Positions 44,378 through 52,838 of a stretch of DNA of 64,000 nucleotides are shown here, one piece after another. A program made the position numbers and the translations under genes. The stretch is taken from assembly GCA_910575775.1 (NCBI GenBank), contig CAJTEY010000013.1:30878-94877 (forward strand), in the 5' to 3' direction. The first letter of the stretch is position 1; every line of letters starts with the position of its first letter. The notes under the pieces were generated by a model. It searched no databases. It had not been told where the DNA came from and saw only the letters and a list, made by a program, of their open reading frames with translations. The stretch comes from Lachnospiraceae bacterium (lineage in GTDB: Bacteria; Bacillota; Clostridia; Lachnospirales; Lachnospiraceae).

Positions 44378-46348
44378 ATGAATTGCTTATTTGACGGCCT
44401 GATTGATCAGGCAAAAGGTGAAAAGAATACAGACTATCTGACTGGCACGATCAACAGGAGAGGGCTCCATGAGATCTGGAATATGCTGCCTGCGGGTGCG
44501 CATGTCCATTGTCTCTACATGGACATTGACAATTTTAAGCTTGTCAATGACGTGTACGGCCATGCGAAGGGCGATGAACTTCTGTTGTTTGTGAGCGGGC
44601 TTCTTCAGGAGGTGTTTCCGGGACAGCTTGTCGTGCGGCTGGGCGGGGATGAGTTTGTAGTGATCTGCGATGCCGCCGTGTGTGTGGAGGAGCCGGAAGA
44701 GCAGTTTGCCCTGCTGCAGCACAGACTGAGAGAGAATTTTGATGAATCATTACGGGAAGTGCTTTCTTTCAGCATTGGTTTCGTTGCCGGATGCAGCGTT
44801 TCCGAAAATCTGTCCGTGATTCTGGATCAGGGCGACGAAGCGATGTATTATGTCAAGAAAAACGGTAAGGGAAGTTATGTAAACTATGAAGTGATAAGGG
44901 AACAGCTCGCGGAACAGAAAGCGATGAAGGACAGGACGCTTACATCGTTTCGGGAGGAGGAGTTTGAGCTTCGTTTTCAGCCGATGATCTATCTGCAAAA
45001 CTCTGATGTCTACGCGGCGAAAGCGGTGTTGTACTGGCATTTTCCGGGGAAGGGCGTTCTGGAGGAAGAAACCTTCATTCCCGTGCTGGAGCAGTACGGT
45101 GTGATTACCAGACTGGATAAGATGATGTTTGAACAGATCTGCCGTTGGAAACAGAGATGGCAGGACACGGTTTTTAAAGAGCTACAGATTTATATCCGTA
45201 TCTCCGCCAGAACGATTTTGCAGGCGGACGGCATGGAGCATATCAAAACATGTCTGGAAACCTATCAGGTCAGGCCGGAGGATATCAAGATCTGCATCGA
45301 GGAGGAGAGTTTTCTCGGGAGGGGAGAGAAGATTGTCTGTGCGGTGGAAGCGCTGTCTGAGATGGGATTTGAGATTGCCATTGAAAATTTTGGATCCGCC
45401 TCTTCCTTTAAGGTGCTGCAGCAGGTTCCGGCGAACATTCTGAAGCTGGATCCCAGACTGCTGCAGGCGGATAAGGGGAATGACAGACGTCCCCTCCTGT
45501 TGTTCCGCAATCTCATAGGACTTGGCCGGGATCTGCAGTTTATGATCGTAGCGCAGGGGATTGCAAGCACAGTCCAGGCGGGAGCGCTGGCCAATTACGG
45601 CGCGCAGCTCGGGCTGGGAGATTTTTATGGAGAACCGCAGCCGCCGGAGCGCTTTTTTGAGATGTACCGTGACCGCTATTTCTTTGTCAGCAATCGGATT
45701 CCAACAGTGTACTCCTTCGACCATCATCTGAAGGATGCGGAGGGAAAGAACGAGGGAAAAATCCTGGGAGAGGGGATTACATACGACACTGGGGTGGTGG
45801 AAGGCCAGATGGCTCTTTCCTTCCCGGGAGGCAAGGTGGGTGAAAACATAGTCGTCCTGCCGAAATCTGTCATGTACAGCGAGAGCTACACGATCTGTCT
45901 GTGGGTCAACACAGCGGAAATGCAGTCCTGGACAAGTGTGATTTATATCACATATCTTGACGGATTCTTAAGTCTGGTGCCTTCTGACGCGATCTGCAGC
46001 TGTGTGTTCCGCATGAAGGACGACAGGGAAGTGAATGAGTGGTTTGATATATTCGGCAGACATGCGGTGCCGGGAGAGTGGGCGTATATGTGCGTCTCCT
46101 GCGATGTGATTACAGGTCTGGTCAGACTGTATTTTAACGGCATGCTGATTGGCAGCAAGGACCGGGCGCCCAATCTGAAGGTGCCGGAACAGATCATCCT
46201 GGGAGGGGACGAATATCAGAAATCCTTCCACGGTAAGGTGGCGGGATTGGAGATTTATCACTGCGTGCTGCCCGAGGCGGAGATTGAGCGGAAATTCCGG
46301 GCCTTTCAGAGCGATCCCACGTTTCTGGGTACAAAAGGGAAAAAATAA
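44378..46348 (+). CDS. GGDEF protein with degenerate EAL domain and C-terminal LamG-like domain
   Basis: 656 residues after GAGGGGGATCT; no signal peptide or membrane helix, so cytoplasmic. Residues 18-170 are a GGDEF diguanylate cyclase with intact RLGGDEF (87-93), metal Asp in MDIDNFK and YGHAKGDELL; the RxxD inhibitory site is not seen. Residues about 195-425 are an EAL domain that has lost its key residues: EALLRW is AKAVLYW, the Asp pair of DDFG is EN, and AEGVE is AQGIA. It is probably not a phosphodiesterase. Residues about 470-640 look like a LamG/jelly-roll domain (SYTICLWVNTAEMQSW, WAYMCVSCD, VRLYFNGMLIG, IILGGDEYQKSFHGKVAGLEIY). This combination suggests c-di-GMP synthesis linked to a ligand-binding module. 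Confidence 0.85.
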   Translation: MNCLFDGLIDQAKGEKNTDYLTGTINRRGLHEIWNMLPAGAHVHCLYMDIDNFKLVNDVYGHAKGDELLLFVSGLLQEVFPGQLVVRLGGDEFVVICDAAVCVEEPEEQFALLQHRLRENFDESLREVLSFSIGFVAGCSVSENLSVILDQGDEAMYYVKKNGKGSYVNYEVIREQLAEQKAMKDRTLTSFREEEFELRFQPMIYLQNSDVYAAKAVLYWHFPGKGVLEEETFIPVLEQYGVITRLDKMMFEQICRWKQRWQDTVFKELQIYIRISARTILQADGMEHIKTCLETYQVRPEDIKICIEEESFLGRGEKIVCAVEALSEMGFEIAIENFGSASSFKVLQQVPANILKLDPRLLQADKGNDRRPLLLFRNLIGLGRDLQFMIVAQGIASTVQAGALANYGAQLGLGDFYGEPQPPERFFEMYRDRYFFVSNRIPTVYSFDHHLKDAEGKNEGKILGEGITYDTGVVEGQMALSFPGGKVGENIVVLPKSVMYSESYTICLWVNTAEMQSWTSVIYITYLDGFLSLVPSDAICSCVFRMKDDREVNEWFDIFGRHAVPGEWAYMCVSCDVITGLVRLYFNGMLIGSKDRAPNLKVPEQIILGGDEYQKSFHGKVAGLEIYHCVLPEAEIERKFRAFQSDPTFLGTKGKK

Positions 46349-46378
46349 AGAAACTCTCCTGCGAAGGGAGAGTTTCTT
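46348..46378. terminator. inverted repeat after GGDEF gene
   Basis: AAGAAACTCTCC (46348-46359) and GGAGAGTTTCTT (46367-46378) form a 12-bp stem directly at the stop codon. A second hairpin GGAGAATGC-GAA-GCATTCTC (46419-46438) follows. Confidence 0.6.
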
Positions 46379-46440
46379 AGCGGAATAACAAGAAATGGAG
46401 ACTGTGTAAACCATTTAAGGAGAATGCGAAGCATTCTCTG

Positions 46441-46468
46441 AATCATCGCTGAAAGGCGATGATTTTTT
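46441..46468 (+). terminator. intrinsic terminator at convergent gene ends
   Basis: AATCATCGC (46441-46449) pairs with GCGATGATT (46456-46464), followed by TTTT. It lies between the convergent GGDEF and chemoreceptor genes. Confidence 0.7.
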
Positions 46469-47390
46469 ATCCGGCGTTGTAATCGTTGATGATGGGAGGA
46501 ATCTGTGCCATCATATTGTCGATATCCTCGTACATGGCGCTCTTTGTCGTCCCCATGCTGCTGACACGGTTGATATGCCGCATAACCGTCTCGTACTGTT
46601 TTTTCATTTTATCAAAGAAGCTGCTCAGTGTCTGGAGCTTGTTCTTGGAATCGTCGATGACCTGAGAGATCTCTGTCTGCACGGATTCTGCGCCGTCCGC
46701 CGCCTGTGTGATCTGGGCGAACATGGCGTAGGTCTCATCCACTTTCGTGAGGCTTTCTTCCAGCGCGTGATGGGAGGTCTGAATGCTGGCATTCAGCTTT
46801 TCGGTGCCCGCTTCCACGTCGCCCACGCTGGAGTCCACCATTGCCACAAGATTTTTAATTTCCTCGGACAGACTCTTGATTTCGCCGGCCACGGTGGCAA
46901 AGCCTTTACCCTGTTCACCGGCCCTGGCTGCCTCGATGGAAGCGTTCAGGGAGAGGATGTTTGTCTGATCCGCGATGGATACAATCCGCCCCATGCATTT
47001 TCTGATTTCATTTAAAGACAACTGGAAGGTATCGAAGGTGCTCTGCATTTCATCGAAATGGCTGGCCATCTGCAGAGAACTGTTTTTCAGCGTCTCCACT
47101 TCGCCCTGTACCTGGTTTACGGACTCGAAAATATTGTCTTTCACCAACGCAAACTGGCCGGATACGGTATTGATGCTGGAGAAAGTCTGCTCGAAGTCCA
47201 GCAGGGAACCTCTCAGGTCTTCTGAATCCTGCAGCACTGTGCCGAAGGAGCGGCGAACCATGCTCAGCTCATGCAGGGAGTCCACTTCGCTCTGAATCAG
47301 GGCGTTGCGGTAGTCCTGAAGGCTTTCTACAACATATACGATCGGATCCAGGGTCTTTTCTTCCCTCTGGGTATTTTTTCGGAATTTCAT
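46467..47390 (-). CDS. soluble methyl-accepting chemotaxis-type protein
   Basis: 307 residues from ATG 47390 after GGGAGGTG. No signal peptide or membrane segment. After a short start (KFRKNTQREEKTLDPIVYVVESLQDYRN) the rest is a long coiled coil ending in the chemoreceptor signalling tip IADQTNILSLNASIEAARAGEQGKGFATVAGEIKSLSEEIKNLV, which would contact CheA/CheW-type partners. No ligand domain is present, so the sensing part must be a separate protein. The FIST-domain gene 14 bases upstream in the same operon is the obvious candidate. Confidence 0.9.
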   Translation of the reverse strand: MKFRKNTQREEKTLDPIVYVVESLQDYRNALIQSEVDSLHELSMVRRSFGTVLQDSEDLRGSLLDFEQTFSSINTVSGQFALVKDNIFESVNQVQGEVETLKNSSLQMASHFDEMQSTFDTFQLSLNEIRKCMGRIVSIADQTNILSLNASIEAARAGEQGKGFATVAGEIKSLSEEIKNLVAMVDSSVGDVEAGTEKLNASIQTSHHALEESLTKVDETYAMFAQITQAADGAESVQTEISQVIDDSKNKLQTLSSFFDKMKKQYETVMRHINRVSSMGTTKSAMYEDIDNMMAQIPPIINDYNAG

Positions 47391-47403
47391 CTTCGCACCT
47401 CCC

Positions 47404-48459
47404 TTACTCAAATACAACACAGGTCATGGACTGGTTGACAAAACGGTTGTTATAATGTTCTCCATATCCGACCAGACCGGCATGCTGTCCAAGGGTGCTC
47501 ATGTCCATCAGATATTCCTTCATATAATTGTTGTCGGTAAAGAGCAGGTATCGGAACAGGCAGTTTACGGAGAACACCGCAGAAATTTTCGGGAAATCGT
47601 TTTTGATTGTCTGGATGGTGTCCCGGACGATCTGTCTGTAGTCGCCAAGCTCCAGGAGGATCAGCACATCGGAGTCGTTTACCTGTCTGAAACATGTCAG
47701 GGAATTGCCGCTGACTTCCTTGATTGAGATGATACAGGTGTCGTTTCCGTTGATTTTTCCAAAAGGATTCTTGAAGGTCTGGGTGGAAATCTGCTCCTCC
47801 GTCACATGAAGGATGTTCTGATATACCTGTTTGGCAGATTTCCCGTTTAACTGACCGAGCCGGTAGTTAGCCTTGTCCGTTCCCGAAGCGACAAAACGGT
47901 AATTGCCGAGCTGATGGTAAATATTTTCCTTGTATGCCTTTACCTTGCCGTTCAGGTTTTTGATCAGCGCATAAGCCACGGCGTCTTCATATACTTTTCC
48001 GTTTGCGGAAATCTTCCCGCCGTCGCCTGTTCCGCCGACCAGAGAAATGTTGCTACGCTGTAACGCGCTGTAGATGGTAGTCAGTACGCAGGCATCGTTT
48101 CCCGAACAGAAATCAATGCACACCGTATCCCGGCCGGAACTCTTAATGCTATGTATGTCTTTCTGCAGCCGTCCGATGTATTTTACAGGCATGACTGACA
48201 CATGCTCCAGCACGTTTGCAACGGCGTTTATGCCGTCATAATAGGCGACCACGCCCACACCTTTCTCAACGACCCGGACGTCGTAGCTCATGCCGATACA
48301 GCCGATGCTGGGGACACCGGGGAAAAGGGATTCTAATTTTTTAACATGGTCTTCAAACTGTTCGTTGTTGGACATAAGCATAATCAACTGAGGGGCTTTC
48401 AGACCACGAACCGCCTCCTCCAGATTGCCGCTCTGGCTCATACCAAAAAACTGTCTCAA
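47404..48459 (-). CDS. FIST domain sensory protein
   Basis: 351 residues from TTG 48459 (GAGGTC upstream). The FIST N-terminal half begins with a short helix and LEEAVRGLKAPQLIMLMSN..., VPSIGCIGMSYDVRVVEKGVGVVAYYDG; the C-terminal FIST_C part contains NISLVGGTGDGGKISANGKVYEDAVAYALIKNL, then NDTCIISIKEVSGNSLTCFRQVNDSDVLILLE and LFRYLLFTDNNYMKEYLMDMS...GLVGYGEHYNN. FIST domains are believed to bind small ligands such as amino acids and are usually linked with kinases, chemoreceptors or GGDEF enzymes. Here it is soluble and operonic with a soluble chemoreceptor. Confidence 0.8.
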   Translation of the reverse strand: MRQFFGMSQSGNLEEAVRGLKAPQLIMLMSNNEQFEDHVKKLESLFPGVPSIGCIGMSYDVRVVEKGVGVVAYYDGINAVANVLEHVSVMPVKYIGRLQKDIHSIKSSGRDTVCIDFCSGNDACVLTTIYSALQRSNISLVGGTGDGGKISANGKVYEDAVAYALIKNLNGKVKAYKENIYHQLGNYRFVASGTDKANYRLGQLNGKSAKQVYQNILHVTEEQISTQTFKNPFGKINGNDTCIISIKEVSGNSLTCFRQVNDSDVLILLELGDYRQIVRDTIQTIKNDFPKISAVFSVNCLFRYLLFTDNNYMKEYLMDMSTLGQHAGLVGYGEHYNNRFVNQSMTCVVFE

Positions 48460-48549
48460 AGTGTTGACCTCGCTTCCTAATGTATTTTTCTTTATGCCGT
48501 ACTGGTAAAATTATACTTGATGCCAAGACAGTACGTCAACGTTTTTTCG

Positions 48550-49401
48550 CTAAATCATCGGTCTGTTTTCATTGCGCCATTGTCTTGGCGGAATTCCGTA
48601 CACATTTTTGAATGCCCGGGAGAAATGAAGCTGGTTCGGATAGCCCACTGCATTCCCGATATCAGCCACGGACAGCTCCGTCAGTTTTAGGAGTTCGGTG
48701 GCCTTTGTCATACGGTAGGAGATCAGAAATGTCTGGGGGGATTTCCCGGTGCACTCATGGAATATTTTCCCGAAGTAGCTTCGGTTCAGCCCACAGGCGG
48801 CGGCGATATCTTCCACAGAGATGTCGTTTTGGAAGTTCTGCTCGATATAGGAGAAAGCTTCCTTAATATAGAAGTCACGCAGACGGTTCCCTTTTCCGAT
48901 CTGTGTGGAGGTGGAAGCCCGGACAAAGCTGTCTATAAACAGATAGAGGTGCCCGATCAGATGAAAAGGGGATTCTTCCTTATGGTTTATTATGTACAGA
49001 ATTTCATTTTTCATGGTTTCCGCAACGTCTTTGTAGCGCGCACGGTAGACCGGCTGATCGGGAGTGAGACCCGCTAGGTTTACCGTCTCCTTGGCGCGCA
49101 GGCCGTCAAATTCAATCCATGCATATTCCCAGGGGATGTCATAATCAGCGATGTACATGCATACCTGATTAGGGAAGATCATAAAGCCCTGCCCGCTCTT
49201 GACCTGGTAGCGGATGGATTCGCCGTGGGAATTTTCGGCAAACAGAGTGCCGGTACCGGAGAGACAATAGTGGAACAGATAGTGATTTCTGGCCGCCGGT
49301 CCAAAAGAATGGGAGGGTGCGCACTGTTCCCACCCAAACTGATACAACCCAAGATCCACAAAATTTTCACTGGGAAATACGGAAAAGATAACTTCGCTCA
49401 T
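48550..49401 (-). CDS. AraC-family regulator of alpha-galactoside operon
   Basis: 283 residues from ATG 49401, preceded by CGGAGG. The N-terminal cupin-like sugar-binding domain (FGPAARNHYLFHYCLSGTGTLF, YQVKSGQGFMIFPNQVCMYIADYDIPWEYAWIEFDG) is followed by two C-terminal helix-turn-helix motifs (DISVEDIAAACGLNRSYFGKIFHECTGKSPQTFLISYRM and LSVADIGNAVGYPNQLHFSRAFKNVYGIPPRQWR). The gene is divergent from the importer at 49611, the usual layout of MsmR-type activators of raffinose/melibiose operons. Confidence 0.9.
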   Translation of the reverse strand: MSEVIFSVFPSENFVDLGLYQFGWEQCAPSHSFGPAARNHYLFHYCLSGTGTLFAENSHGESIRYQVKSGQGFMIFPNQVCMYIADYDIPWEYAWIEFDGLRAKETVNLAGLTPDQPVYRARYKDVAETMKNEILYIINHKEESPFHLIGHLYLFIDSFVRASTSTQIGKGNRLRDFYIKEAFSYIEQNFQNDISVEDIAAACGLNRSYFGKIFHECTGKSPQTFLISYRMTKATELLKLTELSVADIGNAVGYPNQLHFSRAFKNVYGIPPRQWRNENRPMI

Positions 49402-49610
49402 GGATAGCCTCCGTTTCAGAAATCAGGTCTATACGGAGAATGCCAAAATGCGTGGTCATTTCAATGTATCGGCAGAAAAACTGCATAAAGGTATAAAACT
49501 AACAAAATGGCGGCATTTTTGATAGCATTATGGCATGTTACAATGAATAAAACGAATCAACTCAGATCTGCTTTAGACACATTATATTCCAAAAAGGAAG
49601 GAGAAGGGCA
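49402..49610. promoter_or_regulatory. divergent control region of AraC regulator and alpha-galactoside operon
   Basis: Holds two CAAAATG elements (49444-49450 and 49503-49509); the second is part of an inverted repeat with CATTTTTG. A weak -10 TACAAT lies near 49540 with a poor -35, fitting activator dependence. GGAGAATGCC at 49435-49444 repeats one hairpin arm of the structured repeats but has no partner here. Confidence 0.4.
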
Positions 49611-50894
49611 ATGAAGAGAAAGGGAATAAGGAGTCTGGCACTGACAGTATGCCTTACTTCGCTGGCGCCGGCCGTTTGGGGATGCGGAAGTACCTCGGAC
49701 GGAAAGATTGAAGTTGAGATTGTGCAGTATAAGCCGGAGGCGGCAAATTATTTTAAGACGGTGGAGGATGCGTTCAACGCCTCCCATGACGACATCCACC
49801 TGACCATCAGCTCGCCTAACGATGCGATGGCGATTCTGAAAACAAGGTTTATCAGGGAGGATTATCCGGACATCATAGGGATCGGCGGGGACATCAACTA
49901 TTCTTACTTCGTGGATGCCGACATACTGGCGGACATCTCCGGCTATGAGGGGATGCAGGACGTCAACGAAGGCTATCTGGAGATCGCGGAAGCGCTGGAG
50001 CTTGTTCCTACAGAAGGCACTTACATTCTGCCTTATGCGGCCAACGCGGCAGGCATTCTCTACAACAGGGAGATGTTTGAGGAGCACGGCTGGCAGATCC
50101 CGGAAACCTGGGATGAAATGCTTGCGCTGTGCGATGAAATTTCAGCGGAAGGGATCCTGCCTTTCTACTTTGGCTTTAAGGATATCTGGACCTGTCTGGC
50201 TCCCTGGAATGCGATGGCGGTGGAGCTTGCTCCGGCGGATACGACCAAGCAGGTGAACAAGGGACAGACAACTTTTACGAAAGAGTACGGCGAGCTTGCG
50301 GAAAAATATATGGCGCTTCTGCCTTACGGACCGGATGACCCGTTTGCCTACAACTATAATGACGCCTGCACGGCCTTTGCCAGAGGGGAATCCGCCATGT
50401 ATCCCATCGGAAGCTACGCGGCGCCCCAGATCCTGTCGGTGAACCCGGATCTGAAGATAGACTCTTTCGTTATGCCGGCCAGCGACGAAAAGGAGAGCCG
50501 GACATTGAATTCGGGAATTGACCTTGGATTCTGTGTGACGGAGGCGTGCGAGAACAAAGAGGCTGCCTACGAGGTGTTAAACTTCCTCTACGAGGATGAT
50601 ACCCTGCAGAAGTATATTGACGCGCAGACATCTGTTCCGTGTAAAAAGGGAAGCTTTACATTACCTGTCATACTGGACGGTATGTCGGAGTTTATCGCAA
50701 GCGGCAACATGACGGACTACCAGGATCACTATTATCCGTCCGAAATGTCGGTGGATGCACTCCTGCAGACATTCCTCATCGAACAGGACAAGGATGCGTT
50801 CCTGAAGAACTTTGATACAAGCTGGCAGAGATATAACAGGGACATCATCCGCATGGTACAGGACTATGAAGCCGCGCACGGAAGCGCAGAGTAG
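49611..50894 (+). CDS. extracellular solute-binding lipoprotein, CUT1 importer 3
   Basis: 427 residues with signal peptide and lipobox (SLALTVCLTSLAPAVWGCGS, Cys about 25), and the ribosome site AAGGAGAAGGGC. Family features: KIEVEIVQYKPEAANYFKTVEDAFNASHDDIHLTIS, YILPYAANAAGILYNREMFEEHGWQIPETWDEMLALCDE and GIDLGFCVTEACENKEAAYEVLNFLYEDD. The neighbours (AraC regulator, GH36 alpha-galactosidase, GH13 sucrose-type enzyme) point to raffinose-family oligosaccharides. It works with the permeases at 50911 and 51783. Confidence 0.92.
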   Translation: MKRKGIRSLALTVCLTSLAPAVWGCGSTSDGKIEVEIVQYKPEAANYFKTVEDAFNASHDDIHLTISSPNDAMAILKTRFIREDYPDIIGIGGDINYSYFVDADILADISGYEGMQDVNEGYLEIAEALELVPTEGTYILPYAANAAGILYNREMFEEHGWQIPETWDEMLALCDEISAEGILPFYFGFKDIWTCLAPWNAMAVELAPADTTKQVNKGQTTFTKEYGELAEKYMALLPYGPDDPFAYNYNDACTAFARGESAMYPIGSYAAPQILSVNPDLKIDSFVMPASDEKESRTLNSGIDLGFCVTEACENKEAAYEVLNFLYEDDTLQKYIDAQTSVPCKKGSFTLPVILDGMSEFIASGNMTDYQDHYYPSEMSVDALLQTFLIEQDKDAFLKNFDTSWQRYNRDIIRMVQDYEAAHGSAE

Positions 50895-50910
50895 GAAGGG
50901 GGTAAAAGTG

Positions 50911-51786
50911 ATGACGAAACATGAAAATGAGAGAAAGAGAACGTTTTTACTGATTACAATACCGATTCTGGCGCTGTTTATCTGCTTTAACACGATTCCG
51001 CTGATTCGCGGCGCCATGTACAGCTTCACCAATTCCAGAGGATTTGGAAGCCATGACTGGGTGGGGCTTCGCAACTATATTGATCTGTTTTCGGATGCGC
51101 GGGTAGGCAAATCTTATCTGTTTACGATCAAGCTGGCGATTGTGACAACGATCGTGGTAAATGTGCTCAGCCTGATACTGGCGCTTGGACTCAACAGCAA
51201 GATCAGGGCAAAGGGATTTTTCCGAGGCGCGTATTTCCTTCCGAACATACTGGGAGCATTGGTAGTAGGTTATATTTTTAACTATTTCTTTACTTATATC
51301 GTTCCGGCTCTGGCGGACATGACAGGCATGCAGGGGCTGAGTTCCAGTATTCTGTCAAGTCCGGACAAAGCGTGGATCGGCGTTATGATTGTCTGCGCAT
51401 GGCAGGCGATCGCAATGAACACAATCATTTATATATCGGGCTTACAGACGGTGCCGGAAGATGTTTACGAGGCGGGCGGCTTAGACGGCGCAACCGGCTG
51501 GAAGCAGTTTAAGCACCTGACATTTCCGCTGATTATTCCGTTTTTCTCCATCAATATGGTATTGTGCGTGAAAAACTTCCTGATGGTGTTCGACCAGATC
51601 ATCGCCCTGACAAAAGGCGGACCGGCGCAGAGTACGGAATCCATTTCCTATCTGATCTACAATAACGGTATGTCGGGCGGACAGTTCGGTTTCCAGAGCG
51701 CGAACGCGGTTGTATTCTTTATTGTCATTGTAGTGATCTCTGTTGCGCAGATGAAATTTTCCAGTTCAAAGGAGGAGCAGTTATGA
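50911..51786 (+). CDS. CUT1 sugar ABC transporter permease (MalF type)
   Basis: 291 residues from ATG 50911, preceded by GGGGGTAAAAGTG; the frame extends upstream into the binding-protein gene without a site. Six membrane segments. The start FLLITIPILALFICFNTIPLIRGAMYSFTNSRGFGSHDWVGLRNYI and the loop DVYEAGGLDGATGWKQFKHLTFPLI (EAA motif) are typical. The stop codon overlaps the next start as ATGA. Confidence 0.92.
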   Translation: MTKHENERKRTFLLITIPILALFICFNTIPLIRGAMYSFTNSRGFGSHDWVGLRNYIDLFSDARVGKSYLFTIKLAIVTTIVVNVLSLILALGLNSKIRAKGFFRGAYFLPNILGALVVGYIFNYFFTYIVPALADMTGMQGLSSSILSSPDKAWIGVMIVCAWQAIAMNTIIYISGLQTVPEDVYEAGGLDGATGWKQFKHLTFPLIIPFFSINMVLCVKNFLMVFDQIIALTKGGPAQSTESISYLIYNNGMSGGQFGFQSANAVVFFIVIVVISVAQMKFSSSKEEQL

Positions 51787-52625
51787 AGCAAACATCGACA
51801 GTCGGAAAATCAAACAAAACCGTTTTGGTGCTGCTTATTCTCGGGCTTTCCACGATTATCTTTCCTCTGTATATGACTGTTGTGATCGCGTTCAAACAGC
51901 CCTCAGAGATGACCAACAGCATAAGCGGTATCCTGTCGCTTCCTAAGGTGTGGAGCCTGCAGAATTTCAGGGAGGCGATGGAGGTAACGGATTTCTGGAA
52001 CTCTTTGAAAAACAGTCTGCTGATCTCCGGGCTGACAGTAGGTCTTTCCATCCTGATTCATTCCCTGATGGGATATACGCTTGGACGGAACAAATCAAAC
52101 AAGTTTTATAACTTTGTCTATCTCTTCATCGTCAGCGGTATGTTCGTGCCATTTGCGATCCTGATGATGCCTCTTGCAAAGCAGACGGCGGAGATGGGCC
52201 TGGCGAACTGGTTCGGTGTGATTCTTCTGTATGTTGTCTTTTACATGCCGATGAACATTATGCTGTACTCAGGTTATCTGACCAATATCCCGTTGGCACT
52301 GGAGGAGGCGGCGAGGGTAGACGGCGCATCCACATGGCTGACTTATTGGAAAATCATTTTTCCGATTATGAAACCGATGCATGCAACTGTCGCAGTTATC
52401 ACGGCGCTGGCAGTGTGGAACGATGTAATGACGCCATTAATCATCATGGCGGGTTCTTCCGAGAACACGCTTCCCCTTGCCCAGTTGAATTTCCAGTCAC
52501 AGTTTGGAACCAACTATAATCTGGCGTTCGCATCTTACTTACTGTCGCTGATTCCGATACTCGTTTTCTATCTGATCTGTCAGAAGCAGATATTGAACGG
52601 TGTTGTAAATGGGGCTGTAAAATAA
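51783..52625 (+). CDS. CUT1 sugar ABC transporter permease (MalG type)
   Basis: 280 residues, coupled to the previous gene through a four-base overlap. Six membrane segments, EAA loop LALEEAARVDGASTWLTYWKIIFPIMKP, and the C-terminus YLICQKQILNGVVNGAVK. It completes importer 3. As with the other two importers, no ATPase gene is present nearby. The structured repeat copy B begins five bases downstream of its stop. Confidence 0.92.
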   Translation: MKQTSTVGKSNKTVLVLLILGLSTIIFPLYMTVVIAFKQPSEMTNSISGILSLPKVWSLQNFREAMEVTDFWNSLKNSLLISGLTVGLSILIHSLMGYTLGRNKSNKFYNFVYLFIVSGMFVPFAILMMPLAKQTAEMGLANWFGVILLYVVFYMPMNIMLYSGYLTNIPLALEEAARVDGASTWLTYWKIIFPIMKPMHATVAVITALAVWNDVMTPLIIMAGSSENTLPLAQLNFQSQFGTNYNLAFASYLLSLIPILVFYLICQKQILNGVVNGAVK

Positions 52626-52629
52626 CAAT

Positions 52630-52741
52630 GTGAGAAGAAGTTCTAAAGACATCGCGTCATTGGACGCGATGCCAAGAACTTCTAGGAGTTGCTCCGCAAC
52701 TCCCTCTCACATGGGAGAATGCCTGAAAAGCGGCATTCTCC
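52630..52741 (-). repeat. cloverleaf-like structured repeat, copy B
   Basis: Reverse-strand relative of 18179-18289. Read on the minus strand: hairpin GGAGAATGCC/GGCATTCTCC (52741-52714), outer stem GTGAGA/TCTCAC, hairpin GGAGTTGC/GCAACTCC and arm AGAAGTTCT/AGAACTTCT capped by CATCGCGTC/GACGCGATG. The stem partners differ from copy A in ways that keep pairing. It lies between the permease and alpha-galactosidase genes. Confidence 0.75.
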
Positions 52742-52838
52742 GTGCGGGCTGGTAAATGGTGCCGAAATGCGGTATGATAGGAATGGTTCGTGAAGAAGTA
52801 AGGCAAACTTTTAAGAAAGGATAGATTTGGTATAGATT

